From Pterobdella sp. o SKG-2022 (taxonomy: Eukaryota; Annelida; Clitellata; Hirudinida; Piscicolidae): a DNA stretch of 64,000 nt. Below are positions 37,801 to 62,964 of this stretch, piece by piece. Under the pieces are notes generated by a model. That model made no database searches, was not told the origin of the DNA, and saw only the letters and a list, made by a program, of their open reading frames with translations. Location: positions 6,310,217-6,374,216 of the forward strand of contig OZ038323.1 of the NCBI GenBank assembly GCA_964035795.1, in the 5' to 3' direction. A program made the position numbers and the translations under genes. The first letter of the stretch is position 1, and each line of letters starts with the position of its first letter.

Positions 37801-40800
37801 TTTTGAGTTTTTTGAAATTTTTTTAAAATTAATTAGTGAAAAATTTTTATTTTAAAGAATAACCCAAATACTTTGAAACTTTTTTGAAACTCTTAATATA
37901 CCTTTGGTCACTCAATTTTTTATCAGTCTAAAACTTTTCTAAAAGTAGAATTATTCTGAATTTTCTTTTAAACAAAACTTAATTCCATTTAATTGAAACC
38001 AATTAACCGTAATTATTTTTAATTTAGATATAATTATTGCATTCAAAAATTTAATGCAATGTACTCTGTGAGATAAATTAAATAAAACAAATGAATGTAT
38101 ATAATTAAAAATTCGATCATTAATAACAAAAACAATGAAAAAGATAATTTTGACTTTCTTTGAAGGCAAAACAAAAATTAATGCTACATTTTGGTGTATT
38201 ATCAAAACCTTGAATCTCTTCTGAGATTGTTTAGGCACCAGGATTGTTATTTTATTGGAAAATTTTTGATTGCTTTCAGCTTAAATTTTTCTCATTTTTT
38301 GATTATTCAAACTTTTCAGCATTTAGACAATATTTTTTTTAATAATTAAAAATATTTGAGTTGTCTAGAAGAACTTTTTGGTACGTGTTTCATTTTAAAA
38401 ACTTTAAAAAAGCATTTAAAAGTGTGAAAATGTACTTAGAAACTTCTTATGTAAAAATTGAGTTAAAACAAAGCCGAGAATTGAGCAAAAAAAATCTTGA
38501 AAAGTCGTTTTTGTAACTTTTAGTTTTTAAAGCAGAGTTGAAGTTATAATATTTTGGCAGATAACATTCAAATTATACCCTACAAAAAAGAATTTCAAAC
38601 CACGAATAAAAGTAGTTTTTTTTGAAAAAAGATGAAAAAGATATTTTGAAAAATTTCAATTAAAAATTAATTTCATGTTTATTTTTGGGCCCATGCATAT
38701 TTAAAATCAATAGAAAAAATTTTGAGAATTTTTTTGCTATTGGACTTACGTATTCATGTGCTTGGAAATGCACATAAAATTCAGTTTGGATTTAAATACT
38801 TGTTGAATTCTTTCATCTAGTAATGGTTTTTTCAAAATTTAAAAAATCCTGTTTTGAAAATTTTATAAGCATTATAATCAATTTATTTTGCAACTTAGGT
38901 GTCAAGTATTGGCTAAAATTATAATCCTAATTTTGATTTTACATTATCTGATTTTGAAATTAAATTTAAAAAATTAGCCATAAAAATGTTTAAAAATTAA
39001 ATGAAATTTCAAGCAATCATTAGCGGTTATCTATCACGACTTTCGATGCGAAGACCAAGCATTCTGGAAGTTTCTGACCATTTCATCTCCATCAAACTCT
39101 AAGTAAATAAAAACGTTGACAAGTTTAAGCATGAATGAATTTTGAAAAAAGTCAGTCTGCCCAAAAAGGCAAAAAAAATCCACGAATTTCTGTTTTAATG
39201 AACTTACATTATTGCCATGTGTAATATTTCTTCTTCACCTTGTTTAACTACGTGTGGATTTGTTAAACTTTGAGCGTCAATTTAGAAATTTCTGTGATGT
39301 TTTTTTCGCTTGTTCCAGTTAATTTTCCACATTCTAATATAGCTGCGCATTACATTTTTAATTAAGACTCACGTGCGACTTCAATCTTGTTCCCATCATA
39401 AACATTATTTACTCTGCACTCATTTGCGTGATAAAAAACTCCGCAAATCCCTGTCATCTGATGCCAGAAACAACTTAAAACATCTTAAAATGCTATCATT
39501 TTTCATAAACTCATAATTCTTTTTTAAAAAAATCAACGAAAACAAATGAGGTCAACTCATAAAGTTTCACAATCCATTAACTCAATAGATAAAGTATATT
39601 TAAGAGAAAATACTGAAAGTATAAAAGGACAAGATCAGAGACAGCATTAATAGCAAATGTGAATGGCTAGCGAGTATGCTTCAAAGCAAATCCCACTCTT
39701 TTTTCCTCATCTCCTCATCGCGTGCTCCATCTCTCTTGTGATCAAGTGTTTTTTCTATTTGATGTTTTAATGCTCTTAAATTATATTTGAAATTTTTTAA
39801 ATATTAATCTATTTTCTATAATTATTTTCTCACTTATTCACATTATTCGTGTTTCGATGCCTTTTTTTTTGGTGATTAAATTTTTATACGCAGATGGTCA
39901 TTATGGTAGGATTGTGATGATTCGGTGTGTTTAGTGCATATGTTGTGGTGTTCACTGAGGGTTGCCTATGTCCCACTATCCTTCCCAAATTATGAAATTT
40001 ACCAACAGTTTTCATAATAAATGGAATGTTTGCAAAGAGATTATTCTAAAATAATGGTCGAGTGAAATTTTTGATAAAAATTATAACTAGTTTTTGATTT
40101 TAATTTGGTTTGAAATGAGTTTTTTGCAAGTTTTTGAAGAAGAATAATTTTTTGGGCCTTGTGATGTATGTGAAAAAAACTAATAAATCCCGGTAGGAGA
40201 ATTTGTTGAAAAATTTACTGTAGAAGAATTTTTTTTGTTGGGTAACATGCTTCAACGGTTGTGAGCTATGCCATGTAAGCCAAATATGGCAGTAATTCAG
40301 AAATATTTTGTCGAAAATTTTTTTTTTAAGTTTCGAAAAATTTATAACTTTTTGTCTACAAAAAATTAAAGTCAAAAATGAGTTTTGGAATCGAAATGAG
40401 GAAAAAACTTCAAAAGGAAGCTTTAAAAGTTTAAAAAGTTAAAATTCGTTAAAATTAATTTTAAGATAAATGAAAAAAAAATCAAATATTAAATATATTT
40501 TGTTATAGATAACATAAAAAACACCGAAAATTGTTCAAGTTTTTTGAAATATTACAACAGATAACCTTAATCCTAATTAGTCAGCACTTAAATCTTTATT
40601 TACCGCTCCTTAAAAGCAGTTCACTAAGCAAAACACCAGACCTCAATTTACTCAAAAACCCATCCAAGATAAAACTATAAAAACATAAAGAAAAGAACTA
40701 ATTATACACAGATTTTTTTTCATTAGAAAAAATCCGCTATAGAAATAAAAAGTTATAATGTCGAAACTTGCAGATAAGAGTTGTGATAAGTGTAATGAGT

Positions 40801-43800
40801 GCATAAATGACTGATGTTCTCCAATGGACCACAGAGGCTAATGATCTTCAGTTGAACAAAAGCGTTTGCAAGTGCTTGCCATTATATTTGTATGAAAAAA
40901 GATTTCACGAATCTATAAAGTCTTTCATAACATCATGAAGCTTCGATTTTATAAATGACAGCTCATAATACTCCTCATCAATACAACACCAAAAATTAAA
41001 GATCGCTTTTATTTCTTTTTTATGAATATTACTTAAAAGTGTTATATAAAATTTCATTAAAACATAATATACATAAAAGTTTGATAAAATAAAATAAATG
41101 CCTTATGAACTTACGGGTTAAACATCGCTATAATATAAGCTTATATTAAGGGGTTTAAACTTGTTGATATTAAAAAACTTTCAGAAATAAATAACTCAAA
41201 AAATGGAGGAAATCTATATAAATAAACTAAAGGAAGCATATTTGGTAAATTTAGAACAATAAAGATAAATAATTAAAAGAACTACAAATTCAATAGTGAA
41301 AATCAATATTAAAAATAATAGAAATTAATAATAACAATGATAAAATCAAAAAAAAAATCAATAATAAAAGAATAAAAACCAATAAAAAAAATAAAAATAA
41401 TTAATACTAAAATCCCTAACCCATTCATGACAGCTAGCTCAGGCAGCCAAATCTTTTCGGAATGAAGAATAAGGGATTTGAGGCCTCCGAACAAATCCGG
41501 GTCCCATTGCAGTCTCTCATCGCGCCACTCCTGCGTGTTGTGGTGTTGATGGTGGGGTTGTATAGATGTATTGGATGAGAGGTTGGTGAAGGTGTTAGAA
41601 GTGTGGGTTGGTGGGTTAGTGGTAGTGAGGAACCGGTATTGGGGGAAGTTTTTGGACTGGTGAAATGGTATGGAGTTTGTGTTGTGGGATTAGAATGTTG
41701 AAAATCAAAATTTGTGGATGTGTTTTTGTTCGAAAATGAAAATGGAATTTAGGAGGATGGTTGGTTGAGAGTTATTTTGAGAATAAGAAGAGCTTCTGGC
41801 CTTTATATTAAAAATACAATAGGATCATCAAACCAATGTATGGTCAAAAAAACATAGAACTTTGCCAGACTAACCGCTATCACAAGACCTGTGGTGGACA
41901 AAACCTGACTGCGCTCTTCCTGTTATTTATTCAAACATTATCATGATGACTGTGAATTGAATAAAAAATCATACTATATGAATTTTTGAATTGAATAGAG
42001 ATAACGTCTCAATACGCCATCATATGGGATGCTAGAGTCAATCGAAACACTTCAAGATCTCCATGAAGATATAAAACTTAGAAACTACTAATATCTTTTG
42101 ATGACTTGATTTTTTCTTAGTTTCAAAGAATTAACCACATTTAAATGTTAATTATATAAAGAACACTAATGGCATGTATTAACAAGAAACATATAACATA
42201 ATGTACTGACCAGTAATGATCTTTATATAGAAAGACCATAAATTACTGACCAGTTGGTGAATGCGGAGAAGAATGAAGTCAATGGTGACGTGCACAGTCT
42301 TGTTGTGGTCGAAGACTGATCTGGCTACTGGGTCATAGTCGTTGAAAAGGTAGGCCAACAAGCACTCCTCGTGGGTCGGCTTCCTGAACTTGAAATTGTC
42401 TGGAGATGAGGAGGAGGAGAATGAAGAAGATAAGGATGAGGAAAAAATGAAGAAAAAAAAGAATAAAAAAAAATGGATAAAGGAAATAGAAAAAAAAAGT
42501 GGGAATAGAAAAAATAAAAAATACTAAGTGAAAGCTGAAGAAGTATAAATGGAAAGAGTGGTGTTGATGAGACCGATGACACGAAGTGTAAATTATAATA
42601 ATCTTAATGAACTGAAGGTGTAAACTCATTTGTATAGCGCACTGAAAAATTAAAACATGTTAGTATTAAAAACGGAAACTCATTCGACTCTCAAAAATTT
42701 TGTTCTTGTTCGAATGTTTAACTTTGTTTTCCAATTTATTTTTCTAAAGCTTACTGAATGAATGCTTAAATTTTTTCAACAAAAACTTGAAGAAAAAATC
42801 AAATGAGTCTCATTCCTCAATTTTCTTGTCAAATTGTTTCCAACTTTAATCTTTAAATAAATATTGTTTTAATACTTTTAATGGACTTTTTGGAAAGTCC
42901 AGATGAAATATCAGTTTTTAATTAAGAAATTACTTTTCAATCATTTGAAAACTAAAACTTTTTAGTATTCTTTAAAAAAATGTACTCAAACAAGTGCAAC
43001 ATCTTAGTTATAGTCGTTTTTTAATTTCTCAGCATTTTTAAAAACTTTTCGACAAAAAATGACACAAACAGTGTAAAACTCTAAATGAAAATTGGAAAAA
43101 CAATTCAATAAATAAATGGTCTTATGAACTTCAGTGATGAAAATTAAATTCCAAAATAAGCACACATAAACGCAGTGAAGATTCTTCAATATAGAAGGGA
43201 TTAAACTGGCAAAAGTCATAACTTCTTAGTTCAATGAACTAAGTCTTTATGCAATCACAAGGTACATCAAATGCTTGCAATAATAACTGAAATAAAACTC
43301 TTGGTGTGGATACTGATTGTTCATGAGTTTTATTGTTAATCTGAAACAAAAAAAATATGAATAATCTTCATGAATGAAATTTACTGCAAGTTAAGAAGTA
43401 AAAAATATGAATAATAATAAATAAAAACAAATGAAATAAAAAACCCAATAATAATTTTTTAAGAAAGATAAAGAAAGAAAATAATTAGAGTTAACGAAAA
43501 AAGAAAAATAATAATAATAATAATGTATGACTGCAGAACGTACTCATTTGGTTGAGGTACTTCTGGGTTAGTTCAGTCGGGGGGAAATTCCATGGCTCCA
43601 TGTCGATATTGTTTTTATGATCGTTATATTTTGTATTGTTCTCATTATTATTTGCATTATTTCGTTCATTATTATCATTTTTATTTGCGGTGTTATCATT
43701 TTTGTTTTTCGTATCGTTTTTATTATTGTTGTTGTTGTCGGAGGAGAAAGCATCTTCGTGAGAACTGAACGGAGCTACCAGATCTCTGTTGACATTGTTG

Positions 43801-44078
43801 TTGTCGGTGTAGTAGTTGTGGCTGTTGACCAAAAAGGTTTGGTCTTTTTTAGGGTCAGGTGTTAACAAGTTTGTGTTCAAAAATGGATGCTTATTATCAC
43901 TCAAGAAGTGTTGAGAGCTGTGGTGTTGCACAGACTCAGGTTTATTTTGCGACTTTCCGATATGCCTTCTTTTGATCACCCTGCGATCATTAAGCCTCCT
44001 CTTGTGTCTGCGGTGATTGCTCTGTGGGAGATGATTCGTCTGCCTTGCGTTGGTGTTGAGGGGATTTGAGGGGTCCAT
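23618..44078 (-). CDS. Nicotinic acetylcholine receptor-like (Cys-loop) subunit, very large, non-alpha type
   Basis: Exons recognised: 43,544 to at least 44,078; 42,251-42,399; 41,875-41,919; 41,421-41,530; 35,727-36,031; 34,428-34,556; 32,245-32,349; 29,090-29,177; 27,685-27,801; 25,765-25,880; 23,618-25,626. All phases chain and give at least 1,235 aa; family members are usually 450-600. The ligand-binding domain has the 13-residue Cys-loop ([15 protein letters not shown]). Four membrane helices follow. M2 ([18 protein letters not shown]) keeps the Glu at -1' and Leu at 9' of cation channels. M4 ([20 protein letters not shown]) is near the C-terminus. Loop C lacks the vicinal Cys pair, so this is not a classical alpha subunit. 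The Asn-rich N-terminus and the long M3-M4 loop explain the size. The signal-peptide exon was not found and should lie between 44,080 and 49,100. Confidence 0.93.
25881..27684 (-). other. Receptor intron 9
   Basis: AT-rich intron of 1.8 kb. It includes a poly-A/C-rich run near 27,600-27,660 (plus strand) and a sense-strand open frame of 119 codons at 27,217-27,576. That frame has no family resemblance and is bounded by simple sequence. Confidence 0.6.
27685..27801 (-). CDS. Receptor exon 9: post-M3 amphipathic segment
   Basis: Only one acceptor (acgcag/A at 27,801) both keeps frame with exon 8 and leaves an open exon to the donor GTACGT. It reads [20 protein letters not shown] then [19 protein letters not shown]. 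The 'PxWLxKL' start matches the amphipathic stretch after M3 in the family. Confidence 0.8.
29090..29177 (-). CDS. Receptor exon 8: M3
   Basis: Encodes [29 protein letters not shown], including the His-His after M3 typical of nicotinic subunits. Strong donor GTAAGT. The plus-strand CA-rich sequence at 28,940-29,085 is a GT-rich segment just inside the following intron. Confidence 0.93.
29178..32244 (-). other. Receptor intron 7
   Basis: 3.07 kb of AT-rich DNA with frequent poly-T/poly-A runs. No exon, RNA gene or mobile element was recognised. Confidence 0.6.
32245..32349 (-). CDS. Receptor exon 7: pore helix M2
   Basis: Encodes [20 protein letters not shown] then [15 protein letters not shown]. 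Glu (-1'), Ser (6'), Leu (9'), Val (13') and Asp (20') predict a cation-selective pore. Position 2' is Ala instead of the usual Thr/Ser. The sense-strand acceptor is preceded by a pyrimidine tract of more than 100 nt (purine-rich on the plus strand at 32,350-32,460). Confidence 0.95.
32350..34427 (-). other. Receptor intron 6
   Basis: 2.08 kb. It starts (plus-strand left end) with a purine-rich tract, contains a tRNA-like relic near 33,385-33,452 and an (AT)n run near 33,710-33,735, and is otherwise AT-rich. Confidence 0.6.
33385..33452 (-). repeat. tRNA-like relic (tRNA pseudogene or SINE head)
   Basis: On the minus strand, TAGCTCTATTGATAGAGCA resembles a D-arm/A box. GGGTTCGATCCCG is a perfect T-arm/B box about 35 nt further on, followed by GGGCTGGGCC. 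The 5' side does not pair with the GGGCC end, so no acceptor stem forms, and the anticodon arm is degenerate. Hence a tRNA-derived repeat or pseudogene, not a functional tRNA. Confidence 0.6.
34428..34556 (-). CDS. Receptor exon 6: pre-M1 and M1
   Basis: Encodes [20 protein letters not shown] then [20 protein letters not shown]. The pre-M1 Arg pair and the invariant M1 Pro-Cys are present. It joins exon 5 through a split Gly codon and exon 7 through the Gly of the M1-M2 loop. Confidence 0.95.
34557..35726 (-). other. Receptor intron 5
   Basis: AT-rich. A ttgtggagatgtt/tgttgtggtg-rich segment lies at 34,570-34,670. A direct repeat of 'gttatacagatattatttgta' type occurs at 35,478-35,522, and a CCATCCAAACACAC tandem repeat sits next to exon 5. 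Confidence 0.6.
35637..35722. repeat. Short tandem repeat, unit about 20 bp (CCATCCAAACACACCCATCC type)
   Basis: Four to five imperfect copies of a CATCCATCCAAACACACY unit. It abuts the donor of receptor exon 5 (exon edge 35,727). In the sense strand it reads as a G/T-rich tract just after the donor. Confidence 0.8.
35727..36031 (-). CDS. Receptor exon 5: Cys-loop and loops B/C
   Basis: 101 codons. After [19 protein letters not shown] and [10 protein letters not shown] comes the Cys-loop with its invariant Phe-Pro-Phe-Asp. Then [12 protein letters not shown] occupies the loop-B position: the Trp normally found in 'GSWTY/GSWSY' is Tyr here. [20 protein letters not shown] then runs into a loop C shortened to about ten residues, without the Tyr-x-Cys-Cys element. 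Together this argues for a structural or accessory subunit, or one with a different ligand. Confidence 0.92.
36032..41420 (-). other. Receptor intron 4, the largest intron
   Basis: 5.4 kb of AT-rich DNA. It contains one copy of a dispersed repeat (about 36,625-36,745), plus-strand TATAAAAG with a short ORF near 39,620-39,765, and otherwise poly-A/T-rich sequence. No further receptor exon is needed: exon 4 and exon 5 join in phase. Confidence 0.6.
36625..36745 (+). repeat. Dispersed tRNA-derived repeat, copy 1
   Basis: The segment from tagactctagt through TTTGGCTTAGTGGGTCATGC and onwards aligns by eye with 58,425-58,560. Shared islands are gactctRgt, cRacaaacYgat and tggcttRgtgggtSat, then ctagt. 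GGCTTAGTGGG resembles a tRNA A box, suggesting a SINE family. Confidence 0.55.
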
Positions 44079-44178
44079 AACTGCATTACCCAATAAACCT
44101 GTTGTTGATGGAATTTTATTGTGTGGAAGTTGATCAATATCATCATCATTGCTGTTCTCAATGTTTTTTTTGTCTCAA
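41421..44178 (-). CDS. Receptor exons 1-4: Asn-rich extension and start of ligand-binding domain
   Basis: The first recognised exon (donor after 43,544) is open from an in-frame stop near 44,178. It contains Met at 44,076-44,078 ([13 protein letters not shown]...), basic and then Asn/Asp-rich low complexity, ending [11 protein letters not shown]. Exon 42,251-42,399 carries [20 protein letters not shown], then [20 protein letters not shown]. This is the family's N-terminal helix and beta1 ('L..DYNP..RPV....K.V.V'). A 45-nt exon (41,875-41,919) encodes [15 protein letters not shown]. Exon 41,421-41,530 gives [16 protein letters not shown] and [13 protein letters not shown] (loop A region). The Asn-rich extension sits before helix 1, where normal subunits have only a few residues. 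Confidence 0.88.
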
Positions 44179-45807
44179 CATAATGATATTTTCTTTTGTT
44201 TCGTTATCTCATTATCCTGTTTTTAAAAATCTTTTTCTAATTTTTTTTACCTTCTTTCTTATCTTCCCTTTCTCATTTTTGTTTGTTTTTTTTTATTATA
44301 TTTTAAAAACCTTTTGCTTTCACTCTTCTCTCCACCACCCGATTCTCAAACACGTCAGGACCATGCAAACCTCCACGCTTGTAGTATCAAAACAGTTTTC
44401 TATATATTACCTACGTTTTTTCTCTGCTATTTTCAAATGACTGATTGCTGAAGTTAAAAATTTGAATATTTAAATTCAATTTTTCCTTTTTGTTGTGGTG
44501 AACATGTTTAAGTAGTTATATTTCGGTATATTTGCCCTTCAATAATCGCAACATCAATAATCCGGGTCTCAAAAACATCGAAACATTTCACTACACAGTT
44601 TAGAGTGAAAAGAAAATTGTCTATCTACATAATTAAATAATACTTTTCTGAGATGAAAACATTAATTAACGGAAAAATTTGTGGCGTTGAAAAATCGAGA
44701 CTAGATGAATACTTGAAAAAAAATGACTATGATTACGGTTTGAGCAGGGAAAAAAATGACGATTCATACGAAATAATTGTTAAATTATAATAATAAAAAT
44801 AATGATGATGAAAGTAACTATGATTAATTCCATAAAATTGTTAACAAGATGATAAAACTTCAACAAAGACCCTCAAAGCTTTTGGTGATATCAGATTGTG
44901 ACCACAAATAGCCGAGAAAAATACATTATTTAAAAGTTAATTAAATTCATTTAATCAACACAAACTTGGAATGGTTTTGAGAAAAAGAAGGAAGAGTAGG
45001 AAGAAGAGGAGGTTGAGGTTCATTCTGATGACAGTCCTGAACTTTTGAGAATACTTTGTAGCTCAAACTTTGATAAGAATTATTTGATTTTATACTATAT
45101 TCAATTATTCAGTGACTTGTTGATGCTATAATGCAAGTTTGTGATTATTTTTTTGCTGTTTTTAGAAAAATTGCAGATGTATGGTTTCAAGTACAATATT
45201 AAGTTAAAATTTCAAAAAAAAGCTGGAGATATATAGAATAATTATAAGGTTCTTGAAGTGTGAATCAATAAATCATTAAAAATCATATTTTTCGTTTTTG
45301 TTAACCCGAAGCTCACGGGTTCAATTCCTCTTGCTGCTCGTTTTGACTTTATCATTTAATAATAAACTCAAAAAAAGCTTTGTACTTTTAAAAACCTCTG
45401 TTATTTCAGTTTTTCATAATTCAAAATGAGGTTTAATGCAAGAATTTTTATTTTGAAGAATTTTATTTTATTTTTTTTCACACACCGAAGTGAGATTATT
45501 AAGGGACATTTATTGAAAAAAACTATAATTCCCAATGAGTTAGACTCCACCATGAAGCATCATCTTAATATTAGATTAACTCCCTTGACCTTAGATAATG
45601 TTTCAGACGACCATCTAAGTTGTTTTCTTAATTTAAGCTGATCTTTACTTGTTCACTAATCATTTATTTATGATTTTTATATTAAAAATTCCAAGTTGAT
45701 AATCATATTTTACTTTGTTACCAGATTCACATTTGCACCATTCGCTTTTAAATTTTTAAAAGTGGAAAAATTTTTAGTGAGTTACGTACATATATACGTA
45801 TATAGAT

Positions 45808-45884
45808 AAAAAAATATGGAATCAAACCTCATGAAAAAAAAAATATATATATATATTCATGAGGTTTGATCCCATATTTTTTTT
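45808..45884. repeat. Long inverted repeat / hairpin
   Basis: The left arm ...atatggaatcaaacctcatg (about 45,808-45,834) is the reverse complement of the right arm catgaggtttgatcccatat... (about 45,857-45,884). There is one mismatch that would be G:U in RNA. The arms enclose about 20 nt of A/T. The stem is about 26-28 bp. Confidence 0.85.
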
Positions 45885-46779
45885 ATATATTTTCATTTTT
45901 ATTTATATATATATATATTTATTTTTTTATTTATTTATAACTTAGTATGGAACCCCTCTTCAAAACAATCTCAACAGTCATTTTGTAAGGCCAACAAACA
46001 CAAAGTATTTCGCAAGAAACTAACATTATCAAGTGAGTTCACTAAGCTAGTCTTACGAAAAGCTTGGTACCTTTTTTTAAATAAACACTTTGTGTCTGTT
46101 GAACAATTTGATTTGAGTGATTATACTTCATAAGCTCAACACTTGTTTTTGTTGTATTTTGACCATTTGGTCGCCCAAGACGGTTTCAGTTGCGTAGTGG
46201 AAGCTCTTGCGAGATGACGTCAGTGTTGAGAAGGGTTAGAGCATAGCATTGAATTTGTGTTTTTTCTATTTTAAATATTATTGATGAAGAATTTCAATTG
46301 AATTTATTTTAATTTCTGGTTTTTGAAAAATTTATTGACCATTCTCAATAAATGTAATAAAATCTAAATTATTGATAAAGACTGAAATTTATTTCAATTT
46401 TAAATTCAAATAACTTTTAGTAAACATAGACATAGCTCAACAAAAGCAATTTTCAATATGACTGAAAAGAGTTGAAAGAATGCTAAATTTTTTAATTTGA
46501 TACCACCCAGTAAGACTAGAATTTCAAGTCATTAGGAGAGTTAGTGCTCACCCCAATTTTAAAAGGTACTATGGTTAGGGGTGTGTGCTGTTTAAAGACT
46601 TCATAACAGAGATTCATGGTGCCCAGAAACACACCAAAAATTAAATTAGATCAATATATGTATGTATATATATAATAATTTAAGGGTTTGTATGAATTTC
46701 CATCTTCTTTGTTTGCTCAGAGATAAAAACTCCAGACACTTCCACGCATACATTAAGCCAATATACCTTATAATACAAG

Positions 46780-46838
46780 TTTATAGAGCGTCTAATTAAA
46801 GCTCAGACCGAGGTTCAAACCCCGTATCTACGGGTCAG
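46780..46838 (+). repeat. tRNA-like relic
   Basis: GAGCGTCTAATTAAAGCTC followed by the T-arm-like GAGGTTCAAACCCC and a CGTATCTACGGG end. The T-arm/B-box is good, the rest does not fold to a full cloverleaf. Probably a tRNA pseudogene or SINE head. Confidence 0.45.
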
Positions 46839-49127
46839 ATTTTTTTTCCATTATAGGTTGCTTAACTTGCCATAAATTCGTTTAATATTAAAATATTTGA
46901 AAATTTTGAAACAATTTTTTGTTAGTTTTCTAGATTTTTTTTCACAAAACCCAAATTAATTCTATATTAGTGGTCTTGGTTTTGAAGCCCTTCATTCCCG
47001 CTATTATTAAACAATGGCAGATTCTCGTTGACTTTGTATCAATTTTTCACCAGTACTTCAGCATCAACCAATACTTTTAGTTTTTACTAGATTTTAACTC
47101 ACTTCTCGAGGTTGAAGGGGTGACAGGGCTATTTGAGTAGGACCTCCATTTGTGTTGATGGCATCTTGAAGTTTTGTTTTGAACTAATTTTGTCTGTTTT
47201 TATTGCTTTTGCTCGTCAGTTTGAGCTATGTTTTATATCTTCATGTATCATTAAAGTTACTTTTTCGTTTAAGATAAATTTTTTAAAACTTTATTTTTAA
47301 CTATTATTAAATTTATTTTTAATTATTATTTAAATTTTCAAAAATATTACGAGTCATAATATTCTTTTTGAAAACTTGGCAACCATTTATTGGACAGAGG
47401 GCCATCGAAAACTTCTTGTATAACTAAATCAACCTCATTCATTTCAAAAGTCTCACATCACTATTATAATTACCTTAAAATCATTTCAACATTATCTTTG
47501 AATTCTATCAAGCAATACTTCAAAACCTCATTTAAAAAACTTTTCAACACAAAAGCAGCAATGGTTTGAAATATTCTAAATCAGTGTCGATCACTTTTCA
47601 ACGTAACCTTACAACTGGACAGCACAAACTACGCAGTAAACGACGAGCGATCAACACCATCTCACTGCTTTCGCAGAATCCACATAAAGAACTTGGACAA
47701 AATCTGCAACACAAATAGCACTTTGAGAAGATGACGAAGAAGAGAATGGAAGCTTTTAGAGGATGATAACGATGTTTACGTGCTAACTGCATATGGAAGT
47801 ATAGCATATATTGAATAGAATGAATTTGTGGTTATCAATCATAAAAAAGATCCTTCTGTAAAACGATGTGGATGAATTGGCATTTTCGCGCTATTTATTC
47901 CTGCTTTTAACTCAGTCCTACTCAAATTCCGTTTGTGTGTATTTTTTTGTATGTGCGTATGAGATTGAAATTTTTTCATGGTTTTAACGATAAATCATAA
48001 AATCAAGGTGTGAATAGTTGTGATTTTTAATTAAAACCACTTTCCAACTCTCCTTCTGTGGAATCCTTCTTCAACGTGATGAGTATCAGCTCGAAAGATG
48101 AAAAAAGTTGAGACATATATTGGAGATACTTCACCTGTTTGCCAGCTCAACCTAGTTACAGGTGTATGTGTGGCTGCCAAACTTGGTCTGTTGTTGCAGT
48201 AGGTGTGTGGTCCAAGCCCTACTTCTTGTGGGTTCATATCTTATTATAACGATTAAAAAGATATGAAGGGTCCATGCAGTACCAAAATCTCTGCAGCGCT
48301 TTACAAAAATTAATTCTACTTATTTAAATTTTTTCAAAACGAATTCAATTCAATTGACATAAAATTCTTCAATCAACTGAACTTTGTTCCTTTCAACTCA
48401 GTTTTATCACCCACTACAAAGCATCACTTAAACATAACTAACTCAACTCGTTTTAAATCTGCTTAACTGATGTAAGTATTTAGAAGCATTAAACAAACAC
48501 ACCTTCAAACTATCCTTTGATGCTATTTTTTGTCGCATCAACTGCTCTTGGTTCTAGTAAAGTGTGCATCAATTTCCTCTCGCAAGCATATGATGAATAG
48601 AGGAAATGATAGATGAAGTTGTGGTGTTCCAATTATTATTTCAAAGTGTGAATAATTGTAAAAATATTTTTAAATGGTTATTTTACTTGTGTAAATTGCC
48701 AGATTTTCTCACCAGTTCTACTCTCTATTTATGGCTTGAAGTTTAGAGTTCTATTGTTGAAGGTAAACATATTTTATGGGTTTTTGATAGTAAATAAGAT
48801 AAACACTTCTTAATGCTTTATTTCCAGAACTAACTACTACAAGTTGAGTTTCAGCGTTTAAAATAAATTTTGGAATGTTTCGACAAACACGGTAGATGGC
48901 GGTTCACAAATAAATATATTACAAACCCACTTACTGTGCTAATTTAGCGGGAAACTCTAATGCTTCGAAATAATTAGCTTATACCAAATTAAAAAAATAT
49001 AAAGAATTTTTTCTAAACAACTCTTCATAAACATCAAAAACGCATTCCATTTCTTGAACAACGTTTTAATTTTAAAATAATTAATTTCCTGCAGCACAAC
49101 TTCAAAATTAACGAAGTTCTTTGCAGA

Positions 49128-62964
<13,837 letters not shown>

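Larger units (their letters stand above)
44179..49127. other. Region between recognised receptor 5' exon and sushi-protein 3' end
   Basis: Should hold the receptor's signal-peptide exon, 5' UTR and promoter, and the 3' UTR of the upstream minus-strand gene. None could be identified with confidence. It contains a long hairpin at 45,808-45,884 and B-box/tRNA-like motifs near 45,320 and 46,780-46,840. A minus-strand ORF at 47,598-47,807 starts with basic and then hydrophobic residues, but has no support as a signal exon. Confidence 0.5.

Noticed and set aside
45426..45641. 71-codon plus-strand ORF (MRFNARIFILKNFILFFFTH...)
   Set aside because: Length expected by chance in AT-rich DNA; no supporting signals or similarity.
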